Source: Algoriphagus oliviformis
Lineage (GTDB): Bacteria > Bacteroidota > Bacteroidia > Cytophagales > Cyclobacteriaceae
Assembly: GCF_017254915.1 (NCBI RefSeq)
Contig: NZ_JAFKCT010000002.1
Location: 372,001-436,000 of the forward strand
Direction of reading: 5' to 3'
DNA: 64,000 nt
Shown: positions 8,545-17,096 of the stretch, one piece after another
Numbering within the stretch: the first letter of the stretch is position 1
Layout: each line of letters begins with the position of its first letter
Notes under the pieces: model-generated
The model's database searches: none
What the model saw: the letters and a program-made list of their open reading frames with translations, nothing else
What the model was told of the DNA's origin: nothing
Program-made: the position numbers and the translations under genes

Positions 8545-10869
8545 TTAAAGTTTTCTCACTTTCAGTCTCAAGCTATTCATCACCACGGAAACCGAGCTAA
8601 AGGCCATGGCAGCTCCGGCGATCATTGGGTCCAGCAGAAATCCATTGATCGGGTAGAGGAGGCCTGCGGCAATAGGAATACCGATCAGGTTGTAGATAAA
8701 TGCCCAAAAGAGGTTTTGCTTGATGCCATTGACGGTCAAATGTGACAGTTGAAAGGCCTGTGGGATTTTTTGGAGATCAGAAGTAATCAGGGTAATCTTG
8801 GCCACATCCATGGCGATATCCGATCCATGACCCATGGCAATGCTGACATCTGCTTGCGCCAATGCTTCTGAATCGTTGATCCCATCACCGACCATGGCGA
8901 CTACCTTTCCTTTTTCCTGAAGCCTCTTGACAAATTCCGACTTGTCCGCAGGCATTACCTCAGCGCGATAATCTGTAATTCCTGTTTCCTTCGCCACCGC
9001 GGCAGCAGTCTGCCGGTTGTCTCCAGTTAGCATGTAAACTTCCACTCCGGATTGTTGAAGCCGGGTTATAGCAGCTTTTGAACTGGGTTTAATCTGATCC
9101 TGAATGCCTAGGATGGCCAAGGCGTTTTCCTGATCTGCAAACCAAATGACCGTTTGGGCCTGCTCGCTCCAGGCATGGGCAGTGGACTCCAAGTCTTTAG
9201 GAATAGAAATCCCATTTTCCTGGAGGAGTTTGAGATTTCCTGCGAAATAGATCTTTCCGTCTTTGCGGCCTTTCACACCACGTGCGGTAATGCTTTCGAA
9301 ATGTTCCAGGTCTGTGGCTTCGACATTTTCGGTTTTCAAATGCTTGACCACAGCCTCTGCTAGAGGATGCTCGGATTTGCTTTCTAGACTTACGAGTATC
9401 TCTTTGAGAACAGAAAGATTGCTTTGCTCCTCCGTCGCTCGCAATGACGACTGCCTACTGCCACCTGCCAGCTGTCCACAGCCAGCTGCCCACTGAATAC
9501 TGCTAACCGTTGGCTTTCCTTCCGTAATAGTTCCCGTCTTGTCGAGAATAATCGCATTGACTTTATGGCCCAATTCCAAGCTTTCCGCATCCCGGATCAG
9601 GATATTGTTTTCGGCCCCTTTACCTACGCCTACCATGATGGCGGTTGGCGTAGCCAATCCCAAGGCACAGGGACAGGCAATGACCAAGACCGAAACTGCT
9701 GCAAGTAGGGCATGGGAAAAAGCATTTTCCCCGCCCCAAATCATCCAAACCCCAAAAGTGAGGATGGCGATTCCCATGACCACCGGAACAAAAATCCCCG
9801 CGATCTTATCCACCAGTTTTTGGACTGGAGCCTTGCTTCCCTGGGCTTCCTGCACTCGCTGGATGATTTGAGCCAAGAGGGTAGAGGCTCCTACTTTCAC
9901 CGCTTCGATTTCCAGACTTCCTTTTTGATTGATAGTGCCGGAAAAGACCGAATCCCCTGCCTTCTTTTCTACCGGTACGGGTTCCCCGCTGATCATGCTT
10001 TCGTCTAGAAATGAACTGCCTTCCAGTACTTTTCCGTCCACTGGGATTTTCTCCCCCGGCTTAATCAGGATTCTGTCACCAACCAAAACCTCGTCGATTT
10101 TGATTTCCTGAGGCCTACTGTCTTGGATTCGGGTCAATGTTTTGGGCTGCAAGCCCATCAGCTTTTTCAAAGCCGTTCCCGTTTGGGATTTGGCTTTTTC
10201 CTCCAGCATTTTCCCGAAGGAAATAAAGACAATAATCACCGTCGCCGCCTCATAATAGACGTGGGGATGGATGCCTCGCTGATGCCAAAACTCCGGAAAT
10301 AGGGTATTGAAGACCGAGAAAACAAAGGCAATCCCGGTACTCAGGGCAACAAGCGTATCCATGTTGGCCTTGCCATGCCGGGCTTGCTTCCAGGCGTTGC
10401 GGTAGAAGTTTCTTCCGAAAAAGAACAAAACCGGAATGGAAAGCGCCAGGCTGATCCATTTTCCCGGTTCCCATTCCATGAAAAACATCCCAAGGATAAA
10501 TACCGGCAAGGTCAATGCTGCTGCGCCTATCGTCTGCTTTTTGACGGCTTGGTACTTTTTCTCCTGTTCTTCCTGCACTGTTTCCTGCACATCCTTCGAA
10601 CCCACCACCAAGCCATAGCCGATGTCCGCCAGGGCAACATTGAGCTTTTCCGGCGAGGTGCTGTCGTCGTATTCGACCTGAACCGTGTTGGTGGCGAAGT
10701 TTACCGCGGCGGATTTGACACCATCCGTGTGTTGCAAGATCGTCTCCACGCTGGAGGCACAGGCGGCACAGGTCATGCCTGTCACGGGAAAGGTTTCCTT
10801 GTGGACTTTACCGATCGTTTGTGTTGTATTTGGGCTTGGGGATTCCATGGCTAAGAATTGATGATACAA
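8545..10869 (-). CDS. copA: Copper-translocating P-type ATPase (CopA, P1B-1)
   Basis: Exports Cu(I) or Ag(I) from the cytoplasm using ATP. Visible features in order: an N-terminal HMA domain with GMTCAACAS (about residue 33), TM helices, the TGE-type actuator segment ISGEPVPV, the membrane metal site CPC in IACPCALG, the phosphorylated Asp in DKTGT (D443), SEHP of the nucleotide domain (about 500) and GDGINDSEAL. The ORF has 774 residues; a second start at 10848 (MESPSPN) is equally plausible. Between DKTGT and the SEHP motif there are about 58 residues, roughly 20 more than in E. coli CopA as I recall it. The extra part is encoded by repeat DNA at 9414-9504. The frame is intact, so the enzyme is probably functional with an enlarged loop. 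Confidence 0.94.
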   Translation of the reverse strand: MYHQFLAMESPSPNTTQTIGKVHKETFPVTGMTCAACASSVETILQHTDGVKSAAVNFATNTVQVEYDDSTSPEKLNVALADIGYGLVVGSKDVQETVQEEQEKKYQAVKKQTIGAAALTLPVFILGMFFMEWEPGKWISLALSIPVLFFFGRNFYRNAWKQARHGKANMDTLVALSTGIAFVFSVFNTLFPEFWHQRGIHPHVYYEAATVIIVFISFGKMLEEKAKSQTGTALKKLMGLQPKTLTRIQDSRPQEIKIDEVLVGDRILIKPGEKIPVDGKVLEGSSFLDESMISGEPVPVEKKAGDSVFSGTINQKGSLEIEAVKVGASTLLAQIIQRVQEAQGSKAPVQKLVDKIAGIFVPVVMGIAILTFGVWMIWGGENAFSHALLAAVSVLVIACPCALGLATPTAIMVGVGKGAENNILIRDAESLELGHKVNAIILDKTGTITEGKPTVSSIQWAAGCGQLAGGSRQSSLRATEEQSNLSVLKEILVSLESKSEHPLAEAVVKHLKTENVEATDLEHFESITARGVKGRKDGKIYFAGNLKLLQENGISIPKDLESTAHAWSEQAQTVIWFADQENALAILGIQDQIKPSSKAAITRLQQSGVEVYMLTGDNRQTAAAVAKETGITDYRAEVMPADKSEFVKRLQEKGKVVAMVGDGINDSEALAQADVSIAMGHGSDIAMDVAKITLITSDLQKIPQAFQLSHLTVNGIKQNLFWAFIYNLIGIPIAAGLLYPINGFLLDPMIAGAAMAFSSVSVVMNSLRLKVRKL
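9414..9504. repeat. Composite interspersed repeat inserted in frame in copA
   Basis: Two adjoining elements are visible on the minus strand. The first is CAGTGGGCAGCTGGCTGTGG and its GGCAGGTGGCAGTAGGCAGT continuation (9451-9504), a GGCAG-unit array. The second is CGTCATTGCGAGCGACGGAG followed by GAGCAATCTT (9414-9450), matching in style the 'GTCATTGCGAG...GCAATC' palindromic elements seen in Bacteroidota and Rickettsia. Translated, they give SIQWAAGCGQLAGGSRQ and SSLRATEEQSNL within the ATPase. Confidence 0.8.
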
Positions 10870-10929
10870 AGTTGTGCGCTTAGCCGCAGAAAAGTCTTAC
10901 AGGATTTTGGGAGAGATTTATAAGATTTT

Positions 10930-10995
10930 GTGGCTCGACAGGCTCGACAACCTGGTCTCGACATACCTCGGCAAGCTCAGGACAAGAGCTCGATC
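10930..10995. repeat. Short 'gctcgacaagctc' type repeat upstream of copA
   Basis: The gap between copA and the regulator gene contains repeated gctcgaca / ctcgacaacc / ctcgacata / ctcggcaagctcagg phrases. They are close to the GAGCTTGTCGAG repeats common in intergenic DNA of this phylum. The copA promoter should lie in the same 236-base gap (10870-11105), but I could not identify it with confidence. Confidence 0.5.
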
Positions 10996-11105
10996 ATCTA
11001 AGCTCACCGGCCTTGAAATCCATTGCGGCAAAGGCATAAAGCTATTGCGACGAAGTTTACAAGATCTCCAAAAATGGCAAAAACAACTGGCTACCGCAGG
11101 GCTTT

Positions 11106-11669
11106 TTAAATCCCATCCAAGCTTCTCCGTTTCGCCTGCCCGTTCTTCTTGAATTCGCTGGGAGTCATGCCGGTTTCCTTTTTGAACTGGGAGCTGAGGT
11201 AGGCCACCGAGCTGTATCCCATGTGGAAGGCGATTTCGGAAAGGCTGAGTTCGTCGTAGAAGAGGTATTCCTTCACTTTCTCGATCTTTTGCAGGGTGTA
11301 GAAGCGCTCTATCGTCATCCCCTCCACAGCCGAAAAGAGCTTGCTCAGGCCGGTGTATTCCTGCTGTAGCTTTTCGGAGAGATAGGTAGAGAGATTCTCG
11401 TGAAGGGATTCGCCGCGGTGGTGCACCAGCTCGATGATGAGGGTTTTGATCTGGGAGATCAGCGCGGATTTTCCCGGTTCGAGAAGTTCAAAACCCCGAT
11501 TGCTGAGCGCTTGGGCCAGTTTTTTCTTTTTGTCCTCGCTGATGCTTTGCGTAAGAGTCACTTTCCCCAAATCTACCTTTGCTTCCAGCTTTTCTCCTGC
11601 GAAAATCCCAGCCACCGCCTCGATGCAGCGGGGACAAACCATATTTTTGATCAGTAGGGTAGTCTCCAT
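11106..11669 (-). CDS. HMA-AraC fusion transcriptional regulator (probable copper sensor)
   Basis: A 187-residue protein in two parts. Residues 1-65 form an HMA-like domain with a CxxC site (NMVCPRCIEAVAG). Residues 80-187 form an AraC/XylS DNA-binding domain (FSAVEGMTIERFYTLQKIEKVKEYL, then LSEIAFHMGYSSVAYLSSQFKKETGMTPSEFKK). It lacks the sugar-binding domain of classic AraC proteins. Cu(I) binding by the HMA half could control the downstream copA-cus genes, which share its strand and follow at once. That regulatory role is inference from architecture and position. Confidence 0.88.
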   Translation of the reverse strand: METTLLIKNMVCPRCIEAVAGIFAGEKLEAKVDLGKVTLTQSISEDKKKKLAQALSNRGFELLEPGKSALISQIKTLIIELVHHRGESLHENLSTYLSEKLQQEYTGLSKLFSAVEGMTIERFYTLQKIEKVKEYLFYDELSLSEIAFHMGYSSVAYLSSQFKKETGMTPSEFKKNGQAKRRSLDGI

Positions 11670-11783
11670 TATTTAGCGTGAACAGGTGTCAGGCAATAGA
11701 TCATGAGCTAAGGATTGGGCAGTTGTAAAATGCAGTGTTCTTTTGGCGGAATTTCGGGTTTCCTGCATCCCAAATCCGACATC

Positions 11784-14246
11784 CTAAAACTCCTTCTCGC
11801 CAAATTCCGATTTCACGAATTTCGCCCGGTTTTTAGAACGGTTGATCGTGTAAGATAAGTTCAGGATGATCATGTCCACCTCTTGGATATAGTTGGTGGT
11901 GGTGTAGAATTCCCCTTCCCGCCAGGTGGTGATGCGCTGTTCGTTGGTCTTGAGCGCGCCCAGGTCGATGTTTTGCCAGAGCAGGTTGAGGGCCAGGCGA
12001 CCGTCTGCAAAGGTCTTTTTGACATTTAGCGAGGGCAGGTAGAAGCGGGAATCCTCTCCCTGGGCGGTGACCCTTCTGGACAGGTAGTTGAGCGTAAACT
12101 GGGAGCTGACCGTCTTGAAAATGTTGTAGGTCGTGTTGAAGTTATACGAGTAGGTCCATGCCGCCTGATCGACCGCACGGCCATCAAACTCGCCAGCTAT
12201 GGAGTAATGATAGACATTGCCGCCTAGGTAGGCTTTCCACTTGGGAGTGAAAAAGAGCTCTGTGCCCAGCTCCAGCCCGATGGATTTTCCCACGCCGACG
12301 TTGGAGTAGATGCGGTTGAGGATGGTGTCGTTGTAGACCGTATTCACGCGGTTGACCAGGTTTTCGATGCGGGTGTAGTAGGCCGTGGCAAAGAAGCTGT
12401 TGTCCTTCCAGTTTTTGATCATGCCCGCCTCCAGCGTGTTGATAAACTCCGGCAGCACGTTGGGGTCGCCCTGCTCCAGGGTTTCGCTGTGCTCCCTTTC
12501 GGGAAAGGGATTCATCTTGAAGGTCGTCTCCCGCTCCACGCGCTGGGTGAAGCTGAGCTTCCAGGTCAAGTCTTCTTTAGGCGTGTAGGTAATATTTCCG
12601 CTGAAAAATGGTCGGATATAGTCATACAGGTAGGTGGTGTCGATCGTGCCGGCCTTGTCCTGCAAGCGAAATTTCCTGTCCATTATCTCCGTCCTTACTC
12701 CGGCGCTGTAAGACCACTTTTCTTTCTTTTTGTCCCACTGCACATAGCCGGTGTGGATGATGCGCTTGAGGTCCACTTCGGAGGAAAACTCCGGCACCAT
12801 TTCCCACGCCCCGCTTTCGTTGTTTTTTCGCTCGTAGAGAAAGTCCCCGAAGTGGTCCAGAAAACGGTACTGATAGCCGACTTGAATCGTGCCTACAGCC
12901 CCAGGCTGGAGGGTATAGTCTAGGTTGTACCGAAAGCCGTTGAGCGGGTTGTCATTGCTGTTGTACTCGTCCTGATAGACGATGGACAGGTCGGGATAGC
13001 CTAGGTTTCGGTTGATCGTGGGGCCACCGAGCATGGAGTATTCGTAGAGGATGGAGGTGCTGAGCTTGGAGGAGTTGCCAAAGGTGTGGGAGTAGTCCAG
13101 GCTACCCAGGGCAAAGTCGCCACGGCGGTTTTGGTCGTTGGCATTGAAGTATTGGAACGGAGCCGTCTCGCCTCCGGGGTACTCTTGGTGGTTGTCATAA
13201 TAGAGGATGTCCGCGGTCCGTACCTTGTCTCGCACGCCGCCATAGAAGCCAAGGCTGAAGCCGTCCGAAGCACTGGGATTGAAGCCCAGGGTAAACCTCC
13301 CGGAGTAGTTGACTTCGTTTATGCTCCGCTCGCCCTCCGATGGGAAATAGGTGGTCGTGTCTCCCTCGATGGTGTACACGTTGCCGACGCGCTTGCCTGC
13401 GATGTCATTTCGCTGATAGCTCGCGCCTAGGGAAAGGTCCCATTTTCCCTTTTGGTAGTTGAGGTTGAAGTCTCCGCCATAGCGCTCCTGTGGTGCTTTG
13501 TTGTCGTAGTTTTCGATGGAGGGCAGGCCCAGCTTCCCGTTGAATTGCAGGTAGAGCCCGTCGGTAGCGCCTTTTTTGGTGGTAATGTTGATGATTCCCG
13601 CCTTTCCCTCGGAGTCAAACTGTGCCCCGGGAGAGGAGAGCCATTCCACCTTTTCTATGCTGTTGGCGGGCAATTGGCCGAGGAGCATCATGGGATCTCC
13701 CTGAGTAGGACGTCCATTGATCATCACGACAAAGCCGGTGTTCCCGCGAATTGCCAGGGTACCTTCCGAATTGATGCTGACACCGGGCAGGTTTTTGAGG
13801 ACATCGGTGGCGGTGCCGCCCTGTGCAGCTTCGAAGTTTTCGGCGGAGAAGCTCTGTTTTTCGGGACGAAACTCGGTGCCTATCCTTTGCCCCTGGACGT
13901 CCACGGTCTGTAGGCTTTGTGTGCTGGCAGAAAGCAAAAGGACTCCCAAGTCCAAGCTTTGGTTTTTGCCCAAATCAAATACGGGAGAAGGGACGGGGTC
14001 AAAGCCCAGGAAACTGGCGATCACGTAGTAGCTGCCGGGGGGCGTTTTTTCAAAGACAAACTTCCCTTCCGAGTCCGAAATGGTGCCGTCGATGAATACG
14101 CTGTCTCTGTGGGAGTAGAGCACGACGGAGGCATATTCGAGTGCCTCTGCGCTGCCCTGGCCCCGCAGGGTTCCAAAAATGCGGGTTTGGGACAGCGCCA
14201 GGTTCGCCCAAGCGGCAAACACCAAAAATAAAAACAATGATTTCAT
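11784..14246 (-). CDS. Outer membrane beta-barrel receptor (TonB-dependent type) with carboxypeptidase-like N-terminal domain
   Basis: An 820-residue protein with a signal peptide (cleavage near residue 19, ALSQ) and a carboxypeptidase regulatory-like beta-sandwich (20-110, GTISDSEGKFVFEKTPPGSY). A plug-like domain follows (about 130-235; ATDVLKNLPGVSINSEGTLAIRG style and VMINGRPTQ), then a long beta-barrel with alternating aromatic strands. This is the outer_membrane beta-barrel family found in many copies in Bacteroidota. No substrate can be read from sequence. It lies between the copper regulator and the malonate genes, but no SusD partner is adjacent, so a glycan-uptake role is not supported. 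Confidence 0.85.
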   Translation of the reverse strand: MKSLFLFLVFAAWANLALSQTRIFGTLRGQGSAEALEYASVVLYSHRDSVFIDGTISDSEGKFVFEKTPPGSYYVIASFLGFDPVPSPVFDLGKNQSLDLGVLLLSASTQSLQTVDVQGQRIGTEFRPEKQSFSAENFEAAQGGTATDVLKNLPGVSINSEGTLAIRGNTGFVVMINGRPTQGDPMMLLGQLPANSIEKVEWLSSPGAQFDSEGKAGIINITTKKGATDGLYLQFNGKLGLPSIENYDNKAPQERYGGDFNLNYQKGKWDLSLGASYQRNDIAGKRVGNVYTIEGDTTTYFPSEGERSINEVNYSGRFTLGFNPSASDGFSLGFYGGVRDKVRTADILYYDNHQEYPGGETAPFQYFNANDQNRRGDFALGSLDYSHTFGNSSKLSTSILYEYSMLGGPTINRNLGYPDLSIVYQDEYNSNDNPLNGFRYNLDYTLQPGAVGTIQVGYQYRFLDHFGDFLYERKNNESGAWEMVPEFSSEVDLKRIIHTGYVQWDKKKEKWSYSAGVRTEIMDRKFRLQDKAGTIDTTYLYDYIRPFFSGNITYTPKEDLTWKLSFTQRVERETTFKMNPFPEREHSETLEQGDPNVLPEFINTLEAGMIKNWKDNSFFATAYYTRIENLVNRVNTVYNDTILNRIYSNVGVGKSIGLELGTELFFTPKWKAYLGGNVYHYSIAGEFDGRAVDQAAWTYSYNFNTTYNIFKTVSSQFTLNYLSRRVTAQGEDSRFYLPSLNVKKTFADGRLALNLLWQNIDLGALKTNEQRITTWREGEFYTTTNYIQEVDMIILNLSYTINRSKNRAKFVKSEFGEKEF

Positions 14247-14297
14247 AGGCCCCGAATATACTTCCGCTGCGGATATTTTGATTTCCCGTCTGTCAAA

Positions 14298-15059
14298 CTA
14301 GGCGAGCAATTTTTCCACCAAAAGGAAAAACAGGGAAGGGCAAACCAGGCAGCCCAAGCCTGTATAAAACGTAGCCGTCACAGCGCCGTAGGGAACCAGC
14401 TTCGGGTCTGTCGCGGCCAAACCCGCCGCCACACCGCTGGAAGTGCCCATGATCCCACCGAAAGCCATGGCCGAACCGGGGCTGGACAAGCCGATCTTTT
14501 TGGCGAAAATGGGGGTGAAAATGGTCACCGCGATGGTCTTGACCACGCCTGTGCCTATACTGAGTGCGATGACCTCCGAGCTGGCTCCCAGGGCTCCACC
14601 CGTCACCGGCCCTACGATGTAGGTACAGGCTCCGGCTCCGATCGTACACAGGCTGACGGCATCCCTGTAGCCCATCACCCAAGCCAACACAACTCCGGAA
14701 GAGAAGAAGACGCCAATTCCCAAGACGAGGGACACCAGTCCCAGCCAGCCGCTTTTGCGGATCAAGAAGAAACTTGCCCCTATCGCGGTGGCCACGATGG
14801 CAAAATCCCGAAACATAGATCCTCCCAGACTGGCAAGGCCTCTAAAAAAAGGGACGTCTGCAAGGCCCTTTTCCCCTCCAGCCCACAGTCCGCCCAAATA
14901 GCCCAAGACCAAAGCCAGGAAAATGGCTATCGCCGAACCCGGAACCCTTGATCGGATCATTTTTTTGGAAAACAGGTCTGTCAGCCAGGTGAGCGCCCCG
15001 ACGATGAGGAAGGCGACGACGAGGCCGTTTTTGTCCAAAACCGTCATCAGCTCAGTCAT
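14298..15059 (-). CDS. madM: Malonate transporter subunit MadM
   Basis: A 253-residue integral membrane protein with about seven or eight hydrophobic helices. It matches the MadM family, which with MadL forms a Na+-coupled malonate carrier. Conserved-looking segments are TIGAGACTYIVGPVTGGALGASSEVIALSIGTG (positions 14560-14660) and GSAMAFGGIMGTSSGVAAG. The start overlaps the madL end by 8 bases, indicating an operon. It is last in the malonate operon; the receptor gene begins about 50 bases downstream. Confidence 0.86.
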   Translation of the reverse strand: MTELMTVLDKNGLVVAFLIVGALTWLTDLFSKKMIRSRVPGSAIAIFLALVLGYLGGLWAGGEKGLADVPFFRGLASLGGSMFRDFAIVATAIGASFFLIRKSGWLGLVSLVLGIGVFFSSGVVLAWVMGYRDAVSLCTIGAGACTYIVGPVTGGALGASSEVIALSIGTGVVKTIAVTIFTPIFAKKIGLSSPGSAMAFGGIMGTSSGVAAGLAATDPKLVPYGAVTATFYTGLGCLVCPSLFFLLVEKLLA

Positions 15060-15414
15060 GTGCAGCGGGGAAGAAGCGGATCAAAAGCCTAAAAACCCAA
15101 AAGGCAAGCAATACCGGAACAATGCCGGCCAAAATCGCGAGGGTGCCGGATGAAAGGGCTGCTTTGACGTTGAGGCTGGCGGCCATGGCGATGACGACGG
15201 GGATGTAGAGCTTGTTCCAAAACTCGATTCCAAAGCCCATTTCTGGAGCCCACCAGCCTTTTTTCTGGAAATACTCTTTGGTCAGCAAAAGGAAGATCAT
15301 GGCAAAGCCCACTCCGCCTACGTTGGCATCGACTCCCAGCCAGGTGCCGAGCAGCTCTCCACACCACATGCCCAGTAGGAAAGAAAAGGAAAGTACAGCA
15401 AGTCCCTGGATCAT
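15052..15414 (-). CDS. madL: Malonate transporter subunit MadL
   Basis: A 120-residue membrane protein with four hydrophobic segments and the MadL pattern GVGFAMIFLLLTKEYFQKKG followed by FWNKLYIPVVIAMAASLNV. It pairs with MadM for malonate uptake. It starts 3 bases after the matB-like stop and overlaps madM, so all three are probably translated from one mRNA. Confidence 0.86.
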   Translation of the reverse strand: MIQGLAVLSFSFLLGMWCGELLGTWLGVDANVGGVGFAMIFLLLTKEYFQKKGWWAPEMGFGIEFWNKLYIPVVIAMAASLNVKAALSSGTLAILAGIVPVLLAFWVFRLLIRFFPAAHD

Positions 15415-15417
15415 GGG

Positions 15418-16896
15418 CTAGAAGAGCTTTTTCAGTTCGTTTTTGACCACTTTGCCCATGGCGTTTCTGGGAAGGTCTTCGACGACGAGATACTTCCGGG
15501 GCGTCTTGTAGGCCGGCATTTGCTCGCGCATCCAGCGGTTGAGGGCCTTTTCATCCACAGGCTCCAGGGTGACCAGTGCGGCGGAGACCAGTTCTCCCCA
15601 CTCTTCGTCGGGGATTCCCACGACTCCGCAGTCTTTGACCGCGGGATGCTTTCTCAGCACTTCCTCGATTTCCAAGGCGGAGATCTTATAGCCGCCGGAC
15701 TTGATGATGTCCACAGAGTCCCGTCCCAAAATGCGGTAGTAGCCATCTTCGATGACGGCGACGTCCCCAGTCTTGAACCAGCCGTCCGAGGTGAAAGATT
15801 TGGCGGTAGCTTCTGCTTTTCCCCAGTATTCCCGAAAGACGGAGGGGCCTTTGATCTGGATCTCTCCCGGCTGTCCCAGCTCCACCGCATGGTTTTGCTC
15901 GTCGACCAGCCTGGTCTGAACCCCAGGCAATGGCTTGCCTATGTATCCAGCACGCCGCTCTCCCTCATAGGGATTGCTGATCGCCATGCCTATTTCCGTC
16001 ATGCCATACCGCTCCAGGAGGTAATGTCCCGAGATTGCTCTCCACCGTTCCATCACGGAAACCGGAAGCGCCGCCGATCCGGAAACCATCAGCCTAAACT
16101 TGGCCATGCACTCGCTGAGCCGCTCTTGTTTTTCCTTTGAATAGGATTCAAACTCAGCGATCAGCTTGAAATAGATCGTGGGCACCGCCATGAAGACGTT
16201 TACCTTTCCCTCCAGAAATAGCCCATAAACTTCCTTTGCGTAAAACGGATGGATGAATTGGACCGTTGCTCCAGACCAGAGTGCAGAGGATACGACGTTG
16301 ATGATGCCATGCACATGATGGAGCGGAAGCAGGCAGACCGTATGATCTTCGGCAGTCCATTTCCATGCTTTGACCAAGGTGCCGACCTGAGACTCGATGA
16401 TGGCATGGGTGGTGAGTACGCCCTTGGGCAGGCTGGTGGTGCCAGAGGTATAGAGGATCATTGCGCCTCGGCCACTGTCTATTACTGGGAGAGGAGTGGT
16501 GTCATCGAGTTGATCGACTTCGGGAATGGTCAGGAGGCGTATGCCTTTTTCCAGGGCATAGCTACGGAGAATGTCTTCGTATTCGGGGCCGGCGATGATA
16601 AGTTCCGCCTGCGTGTCCTCGATCACATAGGCCAAAGACGGCAAAGGGTAGGTGACGCAGAGGGGGACAGCTATGCCGCCTGCCTTCCAGATGGCCCATT
16701 GGATCCGGACATAGTCGAAGCCTGGGGAAACCATAAATGCCACCCGGGCTTCATCCAGGTCTGGCTTGCCTGCCAATATTCCCTTTGCTATCCTATCACT
16801 ATCGGCTTGGAGCTGGCGGTAGGAAAAACTTCCTTTTGGGTCTATGATGGCTGTTTTGTTTGGTGATAGTAGGCTTTGGGTAAACAGTTGCTGCAT
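15418..16896 (-). CDS. matB: Malonyl-CoA synthetase-like acyl-CoA ligase (MatB type)
   Basis: An ANL-family ligase that activates malonate (or a related acid) to its CoA thioester via an adenylate. Motifs are the ATP loop LYTSGTTSLPKG (about residue 150), YGMTEIGMA, the hinge GRDSVDIIKSGGYKIS and the C-terminal lysine region NAMGKVVKNEL. I chose ATG at 16894-16896 (492 residues, MQQLFTQ) because upstream codons to 17061 encode no family sequence and run toward the pgl terminator. Malonate specificity is inferred from coupling to MadL/MadM, and 492 residues is in the MatB range. It could also supply malonyl-CoA to fatty-acid or polyketide synthesis. Confidence 0.85.
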   Translation of the reverse strand: MQQLFTQSLLSPNKTAIIDPKGSFSYRQLQADSDRIAKGILAGKPDLDEARVAFMVSPGFDYVRIQWAIWKAGGIAVPLCVTYPLPSLAYVIEDTQAELIIAGPEYEDILRSYALEKGIRLLTIPEVDQLDDTTPLPVIDSGRGAMILYTSGTTSLPKGVLTTHAIIESQVGTLVKAWKWTAEDHTVCLLPLHHVHGIINVVSSALWSGATVQFIHPFYAKEVYGLFLEGKVNVFMAVPTIYFKLIAEFESYSKEKQERLSECMAKFRLMVSGSAALPVSVMERWRAISGHYLLERYGMTEIGMAISNPYEGERRAGYIGKPLPGVQTRLVDEQNHAVELGQPGEIQIKGPSVFREYWGKAEATAKSFTSDGWFKTGDVAVIEDGYYRILGRDSVDIIKSGGYKISALEIEEVLRKHPAVKDCGVVGIPDEEWGELVSAALVTLEPVDEKALNRWMREQMPAYKTPRKYLVVEDLPRNAMGKVVKNELKKLF

Positions 16897-17068
16897 TTCG
16901 GGGTATTTTCCAGTAAGATACCCATTAAATGGAATTTTGAAAGGCAGACTACGAGGCGGAGCGTTCACACGCTGCTTTTGGGAAATGGAAAAAAACAGCC
17001 AGAGAACGTGGGAAGCGATTGGCTGTCGGTCATCTAACAAAGAAGAGAGCGAGAGAGCCAAAAAAGAA

Positions 17069-17089
17069 GGCCGTCCTGTTGGAACGGCC
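17069..17089 (-). terminator. Rho-independent terminator after pgl
   Basis: GGCCGT (17069-17074) pairs with ACGGCC (17084-17089). On the minus strand the stem is followed by CTTCTTTTTT. It lies 8 bases past the pgl stop and separates the pgl-zwf genes from the malonate operon. Confidence 0.75.
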
Positions 17090-17096
17090 CTTTGGT

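Noticed and set aside
11784..14246. Receptor as a SusC of a polysaccharide-utilisation locus
   Set aside because: No SusD-like partner or glycoside hydrolase is next to it.
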